A stretch of DNA of 23,473 nt. Source: CAYSPS01 sp964432975 (GTDB taxonomy: Bacteria > Babelota > Babeliae > Babelales > UBA12409). The stretch's first letter is position 1. Each line of letters opens with the position of its first letter. The translations under genes were made by a program, and so were the position numbers. The DNA is taken from NCBI GenBank assembly GCA_964432975.1, contig CAYSPS010000013.1:1-23473 (forward strand), written 5' to 3'. A model generated the notes under the pieces. The model was not told where the DNA came from, did not search any database, and saw only the letters and a program-made list of their open reading frames with translations. Shown here in pieces: positions 14,854 to 21,809 of this stretch.

Positions 14854-15159
14854 TTAGCGAATTTCTACATCAACTCCAGCTGATATGTTGATTTTCATGA
14901 GCGCATCCATTGTTTGATCTGATGGCGCAACGATATCAAGAATGCGTCGATGCGTTACCAATTCAAATTGTTCGCGCGATTTCTTATCAACATGTGGTGA
15001 TCGCAAGACAGTGAAACGCCGCGTTCTATTTGGGAGAGGAACGGGTCCCATTAATTGAGAACCAGTTCGTCGCACGGTCATAACGATTTGTTTTACGGCT
15101 GCATCAAGCAACCGATGATCATAGGATTTGAGCGTAAGTCTTATGCGTTGGCGCTTCAT
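14854..15159 (-). CDS. rpsJ: 30S ribosomal protein S10
   Basis: S10 is a head protein of the 30S subunit and, as NusE, partners NusB in transcription antitermination. The 101-aa product carries I-R-L-T-L-K-S-Y-D-H-R-L-L-D near residue 6, G-P-V-P-L-P-N-R, and the loop signature S-P-H-V-D-K-K-S-R-E-Q-F-E near residue 54. The C-terminus ends G-V-D-V-E-I-R. The gap to tuf is only 12 nt, so there is no S10 leader of the E. coli type here. S10 is expressed as part of the str-side transcript. Confidence 0.97.
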   Translation of the reverse strand: MKRQRIRLTLKSYDHRLLDAAVKQIVMTVRRTGSQLMGPVPLPNRTRRFTVLRSPHVDKKSREQFELVTHRRILDIVAPSDQTMDALMKINISAGVDVEIR

Positions 15160-15171
15160 GCAAAAATCCTA

Positions 15172-16362
15172 CTATTCCGTAATTTCAGTTACCACGCCAG
15201 ATCCAACGGTTTTTCCACCTTCACGAATGGCAAAACGAAGATCTTTTTCCATTGCAACTGGCGCAACCAATTCAACACTAATTTCAACATGATCCCCCGG
15301 CATAACCATTTCGCGACCAGCCGGCAGCGTAATAGTTCCTGTAACGTCGGTGGTACGAAAATAAAATTGGGGACGATAACCAGAGAAGAAAGGACTGTGA
15401 CGACCGCCTTCTTCTTTGCTTAAAATGTATACTTGGCCCTTGAACTTTCTGTGCGGTGTTATACTCCCAGGGGCAGCAACAACCATACCACGTTCAATTT
15501 CTTCTTTCTTCAAACCACGCAACAGCAAACCAATATTGTCACCGGCTAAACCTTCTTCAAGTTCCTTACGAAACATTTCAACGCCAGTAACAGTCGTTTT
15601 TGATTTCTGGCCGAAACCAATAACTTCAACTTCTTCACCAACCTTGATTTTGCCACGTTCTACACGACCAGTCGCAACTGTACCACGACCTGAAATTGTA
15701 AAAACGCCTTCAACGGGCATCAAGAATGGTTTATCAATATCACGCTTTGGTGTCGGAATATAGGTATCAAGTGCTTCAAGCAAACGCTTGATCGAAGCAA
15801 CACCCAATTCGCCCTTATCACCTTCTAACGCTTTGAGAGCCGAACCGCGAATGACGGGAATTTTGTCGCCAGGAAAATCATATTTTTTAAGCAAATCACG
15901 AACTTCTTCTTCGACCATGTCGACCATTTCTGGATCATCAACCATGTCGACCTTATTCAAGTAAACCACAATGTAAGGAACATTAACGTTTTTTGCTAAA
16001 AGAATATGCTCACGCGTTTGGGGCATTGCACCATCTGCAGCAGAAACAACCAAAATGGCGCCATCCATCTGTGCCGCGCCAGTGATCATGTTTTTAATAT
16101 AGTCGGCGTGACCGGGACAGTCGACGTGTGCATAGTGACGTTTGTCAGTACCATATTCAACGTGCGACGTTGCGATGGTAATCCCACGTTCCTTTTCTTC
16201 TGGTGCATTATCAATTTCATCAAATGCTTTGGCTTCTGCTTTACCTTCTGAAGCCAAAACATGAGTGATCGCAGCAGTTAACGTCGTCTTACCATGGTCA
16301 ACGTGACCTATGGTTCCGACGTTTACGTGCTCTTTTTCACGCTTAAATTGCGCCTTAGCCAT
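15172..16362 (-). CDS. tuf: Elongation factor Tu
   Basis: EF-Tu delivers aminoacyl-tRNA to the ribosomal A site as a GTP complex. The 396-aa product has a complete G domain: P-loop G-H-V-D-H-G-K-T at 19-26, R-G-I-T-I at 59-63, D-C-P-G-H at 81-85 with the catalytic histidine, N-K-V-D at 136-139, and S-A-L near 174. Two beta-barrel domains follow, ending G-S-G-V-V-T-E-I. The binding site GAGGAG precedes the ATG at good spacing. Only one tuf copy is visible. It is 18 nt after fusA and 12 nt before rpsJ. Confidence 0.98.
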   Translation of the reverse strand: MAKAQFKREKEHVNVGTIGHVDHGKTTLTAAITHVLASEGKAEAKAFDEIDNAPEEKERGITIATSHVEYGTDKRHYAHVDCPGHADYIKNMITGAAQMDGAILVVSAADGAMPQTREHILLAKNVNVPYIVVYLNKVDMVDDPEMVDMVEEEVRDLLKKYDFPGDKIPVIRGSALKALEGDKGELGVASIKRLLEALDTYIPTPKRDIDKPFLMPVEGVFTISGRGTVATGRVERGKIKVGEEVEVIGFGQKSKTTVTGVEMFRKELEEGLAGDNIGLLLRGLKKEEIERGMVVAAPGSITPHRKFKGQVYILSKEEGGRHSPFFSGYRPQFYFRTTDVTGTITLPAGREMVMPGDHVEISVELVAPVAMEKDLRFAIREGGKTVGSGVVTEITE

Positions 16363-16380
16363 GTTAACTCCTCAAACTCA

Positions 16381-18447
16381 TTATTTGCTTGCTACAATCT
16401 CTTCTTGAACACTCTGGGGCACTTCTCTATAGCACAATGGTTCCATAGTATAACTTGCTCGTCCCTTGGTCATTGATCGCAAATCTGTTGCATACCCAAC
16501 CATTGTTTCTAGTGGCGACTCGGCAACAATATGCGTTGTGCCCTCTTCAGTTTCCATGCCCATAATACGCCCACGACGCGCATTAAGATCGCCCATCACG
16601 TCACCCATAAATTCTTCCGGCGTATCAACTTCGACCTTCATGATCGGCTCTAATAAAACGGGCGTACCATTTTTCATTGCATGCTTGAATGCCATGATAG
16701 CGGCAATCTTAAATGCCATTTCCGATGAGTCAACTTCATGATACGAACCATCAAGCAATGAAGCCTTTACATCAACAACGGGATATCCCGCAAGAACACC
16801 ACTGTGAATCGCTTCCTCTAACCCCTTTTCAACTGCAGGCACATATTCGCGTGGGATGGTGCCCCCAACAATCTTGTTTTCAAATTCAAAACCCTTACCA
16901 CGATCAAGTGGTTCAAATTTGATCCATACATGCCCATATTGCCCACGCCCACCCGATTGCTTAATATACTTACCCTCAGACTCAATAGCTTTTCGGATAG
17001 TTTCTTTGTAAGCAACTTGAAGCTTACCTTGCGTAAGCTCAACACCATGCTCGCGCTTTAAACGGTCAACAACAATCTCCAGATGCAACTCACCCATACC
17101 AGCAATAACCGTTTGTCCAGTTTCTTGATTATAACTAAAGTGAAACGACGGGTCTTCTTGCGCCATCTTTTTAAGCGCAACCGCCATTTTTTCGTAATCT
17201 GCTTTATTTTTTGGCTCAACCGAAGACGAAATAACGGGGGTTGGCACTTCAATCGATTCAAGGGCAATTTTATTAGCTTCATCACACAAGGTATCACCGG
17301 TAATCACATCTTTAAGCCCAATCACAGCAGCAATATCACCGGCATGAACCTCATCAATTTCTTGGCGTTTGTTAGCATGCATTTGAAGCAAGCGGCTTAC
17401 ACGTTCTTTACGATCAGTTCGAGAATTATACACATACGAACCCGCTTTCAACACGCCAGAATATACTCGCACAAAGGTAAGTACGCCAACGTATGGGTCA
17501 GTCATAACCTTAAAGGCCAATGCACTAAATGGTTCTTCAAGAGATGCTTTGCGTATTTGAACTTCATGCGTACCAGGAAGAAAGCCTTCAACTGGCGGCA
17601 CATCAAGCGGCGATGGTAAATAATCAACAACAGCATCCAGCATAAGCTGAACACCCTTATTTTTGAAAGCTGATCCACAAAAAGCAGGTGCTGCCTTAAG
17701 CGCTAAAACACCTTTGCGAATCGCTTTCTTAATTTCATCGTTGGTCAACTCGTGCCCTGAAAGGTATTTTTCAGCCAACGCGTCATCAAAATCGCATGCG
17801 CGCTCAACCATGATGGTGCGCCACTTTTTTGCTTCTTCTTTATGCTCAGCAGGAATATCAACCCATGTAAGATCGACATTCAATCCTTCATCGGAAAATT
17901 TCACCATCTTCATCGTCAATAAATCTATGATGCCAATAAAATCCTCAGAAAGACCAACCTGCAATTGCATCACAATTGCATTGCCCCTGAGCTTTTCATT
18001 AATAGCATTCACTACTTTTAAGTAATCAGCACCAATACGATCAAGTTTATTGACAAAAATAATACGTGGCACATGATAGCGATTTGCCTGCCGCCACACC
18101 GTTTCTGATTGCGGCTGTACGCCAGCAACACCACAAAAAACGCCAACCATACCATCAAGTACACGCAGCGAACGACCAACCTCAATAGTAAAATCAACGT
18201 GCCCTGGGGTATCAATCAAGTTAATGCGATAATCCTTCCAGTAACAAGTGGTCGCCGCAGATGTAATCGTAATACCCCGTTCACGCTCTTGTGCCATCCA
18301 ATCCATCGTCGCTTCACCCTCATGCACCTCCCCAATCTTGTGCGTGACACCGGTATACAACAAGATACGTTCGCTGACCGTTGTTTTGCCAGCATCGATG
18401 TGTGCGACGATACCAATATTACGATATTTACTTAAGCTCGTACTCAT
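16381..18447 (-). CDS. fusA: Elongation factor G
   Basis: EF-G is the GTPase that drives translocation and, with RRF, ribosome recycling. The 688-aa product has the G1 motif A-H-I-D-A-G-K-T (15-22), R-G-I-T-I (57-61), D-T-P-G-H (79-83) and N-K-L-D (133-136), followed by domains II-V. Domain IV retains G-G-R-G-Q-Y-G-H-V, and the G-R-I-M-G-M segment of domain V is present. Length and motifs are those of canonical EF-G, with no sign of an EF-G2-type paralog. It lies 21 nt after rpsG. Confidence 0.98.
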   Translation of the reverse strand: MSTSLSKYRNIGIVAHIDAGKTTVSERILLYTGVTHKIGEVHEGEATMDWMAQERERGITITSAATTCYWKDYRINLIDTPGHVDFTIEVGRSLRVLDGMVGVFCGVAGVQPQSETVWRQANRYHVPRIIFVNKLDRIGADYLKVVNAINEKLRGNAIVMQLQVGLSEDFIGIIDLLTMKMVKFSDEGLNVDLTWVDIPAEHKEEAKKWRTIMVERACDFDDALAEKYLSGHELTNDEIKKAIRKGVLALKAAPAFCGSAFKNKGVQLMLDAVVDYLPSPLDVPPVEGFLPGTHEVQIRKASLEEPFSALAFKVMTDPYVGVLTFVRVYSGVLKAGSYVYNSRTDRKERVSRLLQMHANKRQEIDEVHAGDIAAVIGLKDVITGDTLCDEANKIALESIEVPTPVISSSVEPKNKADYEKMAVALKKMAQEDPSFHFSYNQETGQTVIAGMGELHLEIVVDRLKREHGVELTQGKLQVAYKETIRKAIESEGKYIKQSGGRGQYGHVWIKFEPLDRGKGFEFENKIVGGTIPREYVPAVEKGLEEAIHSGVLAGYPVVDVKASLLDGSYHEVDSSEMAFKIAAIMAFKHAMKNGTPVLLEPIMKVEVDTPEEFMGDVMGDLNARRGRIMGMETEEGTTHIVAESPLETMVGYATDLRSMTKGRASYTMEPLCYREVPQSVQEEIVASK

Positions 18448-18468
18448 AACCTTTGTTACCTACCTTAA

Positions 18469-18948
18469 TTACCACGCATAATGAGAAAATGCGCGATTGG
18501 ACTCTGCCATCTTATGTACATCAGTTTTTTTCTTAATCGCACCGCCACGCCCCTCAGCCGCGTCCAATAATTCTTGCGCCAAGCGCTGCCCCATAGTTTT
18601 TGCAGGACGAGCTGCTGCGGCATCAATAAGCCAACGAAATGCCAAGGATTTTGCGCGTTGCGGATTCACCATCATTGGCACCTGATACACGCTCCCACCA
18701 ACACGACGCGGACGCACTTCAATAACAGGCGTTATATTTTGAAAAGCTTTATTCAAAATTTGCAAAGCAGCAGCACTATTACCGCCCTTTTTTTCAAGTG
18801 CAGCAATCGCTTCATACACGATACGGCAAGCAACATGCTTTTTACCGCGCTCCATAACAATATTAATTAATTTTTGTATTGGTTCTGAGTTGTATTTTAT
18901 GTCAACCCCAATATCACGCACAAAACTGGTTGTTTTTCTTCTTGGCAT
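18469..18948 (-). CDS. rpsG: 30S ribosomal protein S7
   Basis: S7 nucleates the 3' domain of 16S rRNA and lies at the E site. In E. coli it represses the str operon. The 159-aa protein starts M-P-R-R-K and has the L-I-N-I-V-M-E-R-G-K-K segment near residue 27. The signature V-R-P-R-R-V-G-G-S-V-Y-Q-V-P appears near residue 78, followed by A-E-S-N-R-A-F-S-H-Y close to the C-terminus. Length is normal (155-160). Intergenic gaps are 25 nt to rpsL and 21 nt to fusA. Confidence 0.97.
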   Translation of the reverse strand: MPRRKTTSFVRDIGVDIKYNSEPIQKLINIVMERGKKHVACRIVYEAIAALEKKGGNSAAALQILNKAFQNITPVIEVRPRRVGGSVYQVPMMVNPQRAKSLAFRWLIDAAAARPAKTMGQRLAQELLDAAEGRGGAIKKKTDVHKMAESNRAFSHYAW

Positions 18949-18973
18949 AACACCAAACCTTATTTAATTATTT

Positions 18974-19348
18974 TTACGCTTTTGGCCGTTTGGCGCCGTA
19001 CAAAGAACGCGCCTGTTTTCTATTTTCAACACCTGCGGTGTCCAGCGATCCGCGAACAACGTGGTACTTTACACCTGGCAAATCTGGCACACGCCCCCCG
19101 CGCACAAGAACAACTGAGTGTTCTTGCAAATTATGGCCTTCGCCCGGAATATATGCGGTAACTTCAATACCCGAAGAAAGTTTAACACGACATACCTTAC
19201 GTAATGCCGAATTTGGCTTTTTTGGTGTCGTGGTAAAAACACGCTTACACACGCCACGCAATTGCGGACACGCCTTAAGGGCAGGACTTTTTGAACGCAA
19301 TTTCGTGCTGCGACGTTTATTTCGTATCAGCTGATTTATCGTTGGCAT
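18974..19348 (-). CDS. rpsL: 30S ribosomal protein S12 with Pro at position 88
   Basis: S12 sits at the decoding centre and governs accuracy. It is the classical streptomycin-resistance locus. The ATG at 19346-19348 gives M-P-T-I-N-Q-L-I-R and 124 aa, the same length as E. coli S12 and collinear with it by eye. An upstream in-frame extension is not conserved. The first decoding loop T-T-P-K-K-P-N-S (40-47) is wild-type. In the second loop, G-G-R-V-P-D-L-P-G-V-K-Y-H, residue 88 is proline (codon CCA), where E. coli and most bacteria I recall have lysine. It is the first gene of the cluster. Confidence 0.97.
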   Translation of the reverse strand: MPTINQLIRNKRRSTKLRSKSPALKACPQLRGVCKRVFTTTPKKPNSALRKVCRVKLSSGIEVTAYIPGEGHNLQEHSVVLVRGGRVPDLPGVKYHVVRGSLDTAGVENRKQARSLYGAKRPKA

Positions 19349-19375
19349 AAATAAAAAACCTTGGCTTTTGTACAA

Positions 19376-19623
19376 TTACTCTTATTCATACAAAAAAGTG
19401 TACAGATACTGTTTTTTTATACAAATTGAACAGGTAAACCCATCTTACACAAAATAATTTTAACCTTTTTAGCAAATATTTCAAGTGGAATGGTTTGAGG
19501 CGCGTTTTTGTGTGCGCTCCATTTTCATTTTTTTCAAAATTTCCCTATTTTAGCCCACGGGGCCCTTTACTGTGACAGAAGTGCTCGTCTCATTAACCAA
19601 GCTTTTTTCCAATCTTTAAACAA
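19376..19623. other. Spacer between the DUF378 gene terminator and rpsL
   Basis: This non-coding stretch holds the candidate cluster promoter (19457-19484), its leader, and a T/A-rich region with no open reading frame. The usual bacterial upstream neighbours of rpsL (rplL, rpoB, rpoC) are not here, so the beta/beta' genes must lie elsewhere in the genome. Confidence 0.5.
19457..19484 (-). promoter_or_regulatory. Candidate promoter of the str-S10-spc-alpha cluster
   Basis: On the minus strand, TTGAAA (19479-19484, 5 of 6) and TAAAAT (19457-19462, 5 of 6) are separated by 16 nt, about 110 nt upstream of the rpsL ATG. A second, weaker pair is nearer the gene: TTGTAT (19419-19424), 16 nt, TACACT (19397-19402). 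It could be an additional start. The leader between promoter and rpsL is AT-rich with repeated TTGTA/TGTACA words and no obvious regulatory fold. Confidence 0.5.
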
Positions 19624-19654
19624 TCAAAAAAGATGGCGGCTTAAGAAAGCCGCC
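19624..19654 (-). terminator. Rho-independent terminator after the DUF378 gene
   Basis: On the minus strand an 8-bp GC-rich stem (GGCGGCTT/AAGCCGCC, 19635-19654, extendable by a T-A pair) with a 4-nt loop is followed by ATCTTTTTTGA. It lies about 30 nt beyond the stop codon at 19683 and would insulate the ribosomal cluster promoter from upstream transcription. Confidence 0.85.
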
Positions 19655-19682
19655 ACCAAGCGCGTAAATCTTTAAGAGATTA

Positions 19683-19895
19683 CTATTTAGAAAATGCGCA
19701 GGTAAAGCTATCAAACAATGCAAACAAACCCGCAACCCCAATTATTAGGTATACAATTTTAGCTAAATAGGCAAAATTGGTAATTTGAGCAAGCCAAACA
19801 ACTAAATCAAAATTGATGGCGCCAACTAAACCCCAATTAATTGCTCCGATTGCACTCAAAAACAATGCGACTGCGCTCAATTTACTACACATCAT
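19683..19895 (-). CDS. DUF378-type small membrane protein
   Basis: This 70-aa protein has two hydrophobic helices (about residues 5-25 and 42-62). The first contains A-I-G-A-I-N-W-G-L-V-G-A, followed by F-D-L-V. The second contains K-I-V-Y-L-I-I-G-V-A-G-L. This layout and the I-N-W-G-L-V-G and Y-x3-G-x-A-G-L motifs match the uncharacterised DUF378 family as I know it. Molecular function is unknown. Two ATGs are adjacent and the first is used, with GGAG about 10 nt upstream. It has its own terminator and is transcribed away from rplS. A weak promoter match (TTGCAA, 17 nt, TAGAAG) lies upstream. Confidence 0.8.
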   Translation of the reverse strand: MMCSKLSAVALFLSAIGAINWGLVGAINFDLVVWLAQITNFAYLAKIVYLIIGVAGLFALFDSFTCAFSK

Positions 19896-19985
19896 TTCTC
19901 ACTCTCTCCGTGGTTTTAAGTGGTTAACCTAATCTACCTTCTACCATGGCAAAAAAAAATTTGCAAATATGACCTTTTGACCAAT

Positions 19986-20014
19986 TTGGCATAAATCAGT
20001 TTTTTACTTATACT
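19986..20014 (+). promoter_or_regulatory. Candidate sigma70 promoter of rplS
   Basis: TTGGCA (19986-19991, 5 of 6) and TATACT (20009-20014, 5 of 6) are separated by 17 nt, about 80 nt upstream of the rplS ATG. A start near 20021 would place a small 5-bp hairpin (GTCAC 20023-20027, GTGAC 20036-20040) at the very 5' end of the transcript. Confidence 0.6.
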
Positions 20015-20095
20015 TAAATAATGTCACCGGTTTATGTGACTTAGATTAAAGATATATTTTGCGTATAAAAACTTTTTTAGTTTAAAGGCCAAGCA

Positions 20096-20545
20096 ATGAG
20101 AGCACGTACCCTAAATCAAGAAACTATCTTACAGCTCAATGCAGAATCGAAAAATTTTCCAGATTTTCGCGTTGGCGATACCATCAGCGTATATCAATAT
20201 GTCACCGAAGGCGACAAAGAACGCATCCAGGCATTTACCGGCGATGTAATAGCGAGTCGCAATAACGGTATTGCAAGCACATTCACCGTACGCAAAATTG
20301 GCGCTCATAACGTTGCTGTCGAACGAATTTTTCCTTTTTATTCACCAATCATTAAAGAAATCAAACTTGTACGTCGTGGTAAAACGCGCCGCGCGCAGGC
20401 ATATTATTTACGTGGACGCGTTGGAAAATCGGCACGTTTTAAAGAAATTTTAAAACGTCATCATGGCACCGTAAATGCAAGCTCGGTTGAATCTGCAGAA
20501 ATTTCACCAGAACCTCGTGAAACTACTTCTGAAGCCTCTCAATAA
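20096..20545 (+). CDS. rplS: 50S ribosomal protein L19, with Ser/Glu-rich tail
   Basis: L19 lies at the 30S-50S interface and contributes to intersubunit bridges. The core shows F-R-V-G-D-T-I-S-V near residue 24, E-G-D-K-E-R-I-Q-A-F-T-G-D-V-I-A, V-E-R-I-F-P-F-Y-S-P and the ending A-Y-Y-L-R-G-R-V-G-K-S-A-R-F-K-E. At 149 aa it is about 30 residues longer than usual, owing to a low-complexity tail rich in Ser, Glu, Thr and Ala. AAAGG lies 7 nt before the ATG. Its common partners rpsP, rimM and trmD are absent. A lipoprotein frame overlaps its 3' end instead. Confidence 0.96.
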   Translation: MRARTLNQETILQLNAESKNFPDFRVGDTISVYQYVTEGDKERIQAFTGDVIASRNNGIASTFTVRKIGAHNVAVERIFPFYSPIIKEIKLVRRGKTRRAQAYYLRGRVGKSARFKEILKRHHGTVNASSVESAEISPEPRETTSEASQ

Positions 20546-20921
20546 CTACATCATTTTTTTCCCCGTAATGGGCCTACTTTTTCTCGGTGCATGTAAAAAA
20601 CCAGCGCATTCAACAGAATTAGTACGACAAGCATTAAAAGCTCCGCCATTTCTTTTAGATGCACACCAACTTATACAAAACGAATATGAGACGCGGTATT
20701 GGACAAAAAAATCTTTGCCCATTGTTAAGCAATTTTATATGCATGAAATGGAGCGCATGGGCTGGCAATTATATGCACAGCACCATGCATTACATGAAAC
20801 GCTCCTTGTATTTGACAAGCCACGCGCACTTGCAATTGTACATATCACGTACCGCACCAACAATTCATGGTACGTGCGCATTATTACGATGCAACATAAA
20901 GCAATCGCACAAGAAAATTAG
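20517..20921 (+). CDS. Small predicted lipoprotein overlapping the end of rplS
   Basis: I do not recognise a characterised family. From a GTG at 20517, 29 nt inside rplS, the 134-aa product has a lysine-flanked N-region (K-L-L-L-K) and a hydrophobic core. The lipobox L-G-A-C puts the lipidated cysteine at residue 26, so it is probably exported and lipid-anchored. The mature part contains N-E-Y-E-T-R-Y, F-Y-M-H-E-M-E-R-M-G-W and L-L-V-F-D-K-P. This pattern (Y-x-T, then F-Y-x2-x-M-x3-G-W, then a beta hairpin) resembles small alpha/beta domains of bacterial lipoproteins of unknown role. The frame is open back to an ATG at 20475, but that start adds residues ahead of the signal peptide. A weak upstream site suggests translation by coupling to rplS. 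Confidence 0.7.
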   Translation: MKLLLKPLNNYIIFFPVMGLLFLGACKKPAHSTELVRQALKAPPFLLDAHQLIQNEYETRYWTKKSLPIVKQFYMHEMERMGWQLYAQHHALHETLLVFDKPRALAIVHITYRTNNSWYVRIITMQHKAIAQEN

Positions 20922-21262
20922 CGTACCGCAATTAAATTTTTCTCGAGATTGCTCATACGCTGTTCAAGTGACGCGTTCTGCTCGCGTAATTGTTTATTTT
21001 CTTGTTCCAACTGCGCTATACGTTTCGCTTGTTTTTTGCTCTTTTTGTTCTTCTTTTTTTCAACAACCACGGTAGTATCACGAGGCCGACTTGCCGCTAT
21101 TGCCGCGGTTGTGCCAACAAGCGCGGTCGTTGCCAAAGCTGGTCCAACCCAGCCACCGCCACCACCACAATAGCCACCATAACAACCACCACCCCAGTAT
21201 GCATCTACTGATGACCAAAGAAAAATGCTCATCAAACACACGAACAAATATTGTTTACACAT
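20918..21262 (-). CDS. Exported Gly-rich protein with basic linker and C-terminal coiled coil
   Basis: Function unknown. The ATG at 21260-21262 follows AGGGGGA and gives 114 aa. Residues 1-21 form a signal peptide (probable cut after S-V-D-A). A glycine/aromatic run follows (Y-W-G-G-G-C-Y-G-G-Y-C, 22-32), then a hydrophobic Ala/Thr/Val segment (41-57). The motif A-A-S-R-P-R-D-T-T-V-V-V (56-67), a lysine block (69-80) and a coiled coil (81-110) complete it. The coiled coil has leucines at 7-residue spacing and asparagines at core positions, as in dimeric zippers. A longer in-frame start upstream would destroy the signal peptide. The TAA overlaps the convergent lipoprotein gene by 4 nt. Last gene of the five-gene run. 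Confidence 0.75.
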   Translation of the reverse strand: MCKQYLFVCLMSIFLWSSVDAYWGGGCYGGYCGGGGGWVGPALATTALVGTTAAIAASRPRDTTVVVEKKKNKKSKKQAKRIAQLEQENKQLREQNASLEQRMSNLEKNLIAVR

Positions 21263-21278
21263 AAAATTCCCCCTTTTA

Positions 21279-21485
21279 TTAATCACCTTCGTCATAATCT
21301 TCATTGTCATCATCAGCGTCAACATAAACCACCGTTGGCTGACGATCACGTGAAGCGGCTGCTGCAATAACTGGAACGGTAAATGCCGTAAATGCCAACG
21401 GCACAGCCCAACCAGCACTATCAGCATGCAATAGATTGCTGTTAGCCATAAACACGGTTAACAAAAGTATTATATATTTCTTCAT
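21279..21485 (-). CDS. Small exported protein with acidic C-terminus
   Basis: Function unknown. The 68-aa product has a clear signal peptide (M-K-K-Y-I-I-L-L-L-T, probable cut after L-L-H-A at residue 21). A segment G-W-A-V-P (25-29) follows, then a hydrophobic stretch (30-44), A-A-S-R-D-R-Q-P-T-V-V-Y-V (43-55) and the acidic tail D-A-D-D-D-N-E-D-Y-D-E-G-D. The middle aligns with the same region of the next gene downstream, suggesting duplication, but the tail charge is opposite. AGGGGA lies just before the ATG. Gaps are 8 nt to the upstream and 16 nt to the downstream gene. Confidence 0.72.
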   Translation of the reverse strand: MKKYIILLLTVFMANSNLLHADSAGWAVPLAFTAFTVPVIAAAASRDRQPTVVYVDADDDNEDYDEGD

Positions 21486-21493
21486 AATTCCCC

Positions 21494-21745
21494 TTAATTA
21501 TCAGCAGCAGCTTCTTTTTGAGCTTGATGACGGTGATGGTGATGCTCACAGGCTTGGCCGCCTTCACGTCTGCATCGACTATGCTTAACGCCTTTGTAAA
21601 TAATCAACCCTAAAATAACGGCACCAGCAGCCGCACCAAAACCGGCACCAACCGCACCAGCAGTGGTAATTGGTTTTGTTTCAGGAACTGGAGCAAGCAA
21701 CAAGATTGCAAGCATAAGCACAAATACTTTTTTTGTGATATTCAT
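21494..21745 (-). CDS. Small exported or membrane protein with glycine zipper and His-rich tail
   Basis: Function unknown. The ATG at 21743-21745 has an ideal AAGGAG at 5-nt spacing, giving 83 aa. The frame runs 33 codons further upstream without a ribosome site, so I reject the longer form. Residues 1-20 are a signal peptide or first helix. A second hydrophobic segment (29-50) contains a G-x3-G-x3-G glycine zipper (Gly33, Gly37, Gly41). The C-terminal part is basic and contains two cysteines and C-E-H-H-H-H-R-H (66-73), which could bind a transition metal. It sits in the middle of the five-gene run, 64 nt after the large Gly-rich gene. Confidence 0.7.
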   Translation of the reverse strand: MNITKKVFVLMLAILLLAPVPETKPITTAGAVGAGFGAAAGAVILGLIIYKGVKHSRCRREGGQACEHHHHRHQAQKEAAADN

Positions 21746-21809
21746 ATACTCTCCTTTTCTTTTTTCTAACTCTGATATCCTACTTTTCATCTTCACTGAG
21801 TTTTCATTT

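Noticed and set aside
20021..20042. Riboswitch or L19-binding leader upstream of rplS
   Set aside because: Only a 5-bp hairpin is visible, with no conserved leader motif I know. It is too little to call a regulatory RNA.
20659..21075. 138-aa plus-strand frame overlapping the lipoprotein and the coiled-coil gene
   Set aside because: It is out of frame with the lipoprotein, which has a clear lipobox, and it crosses the stop junction of two better-supported genes.
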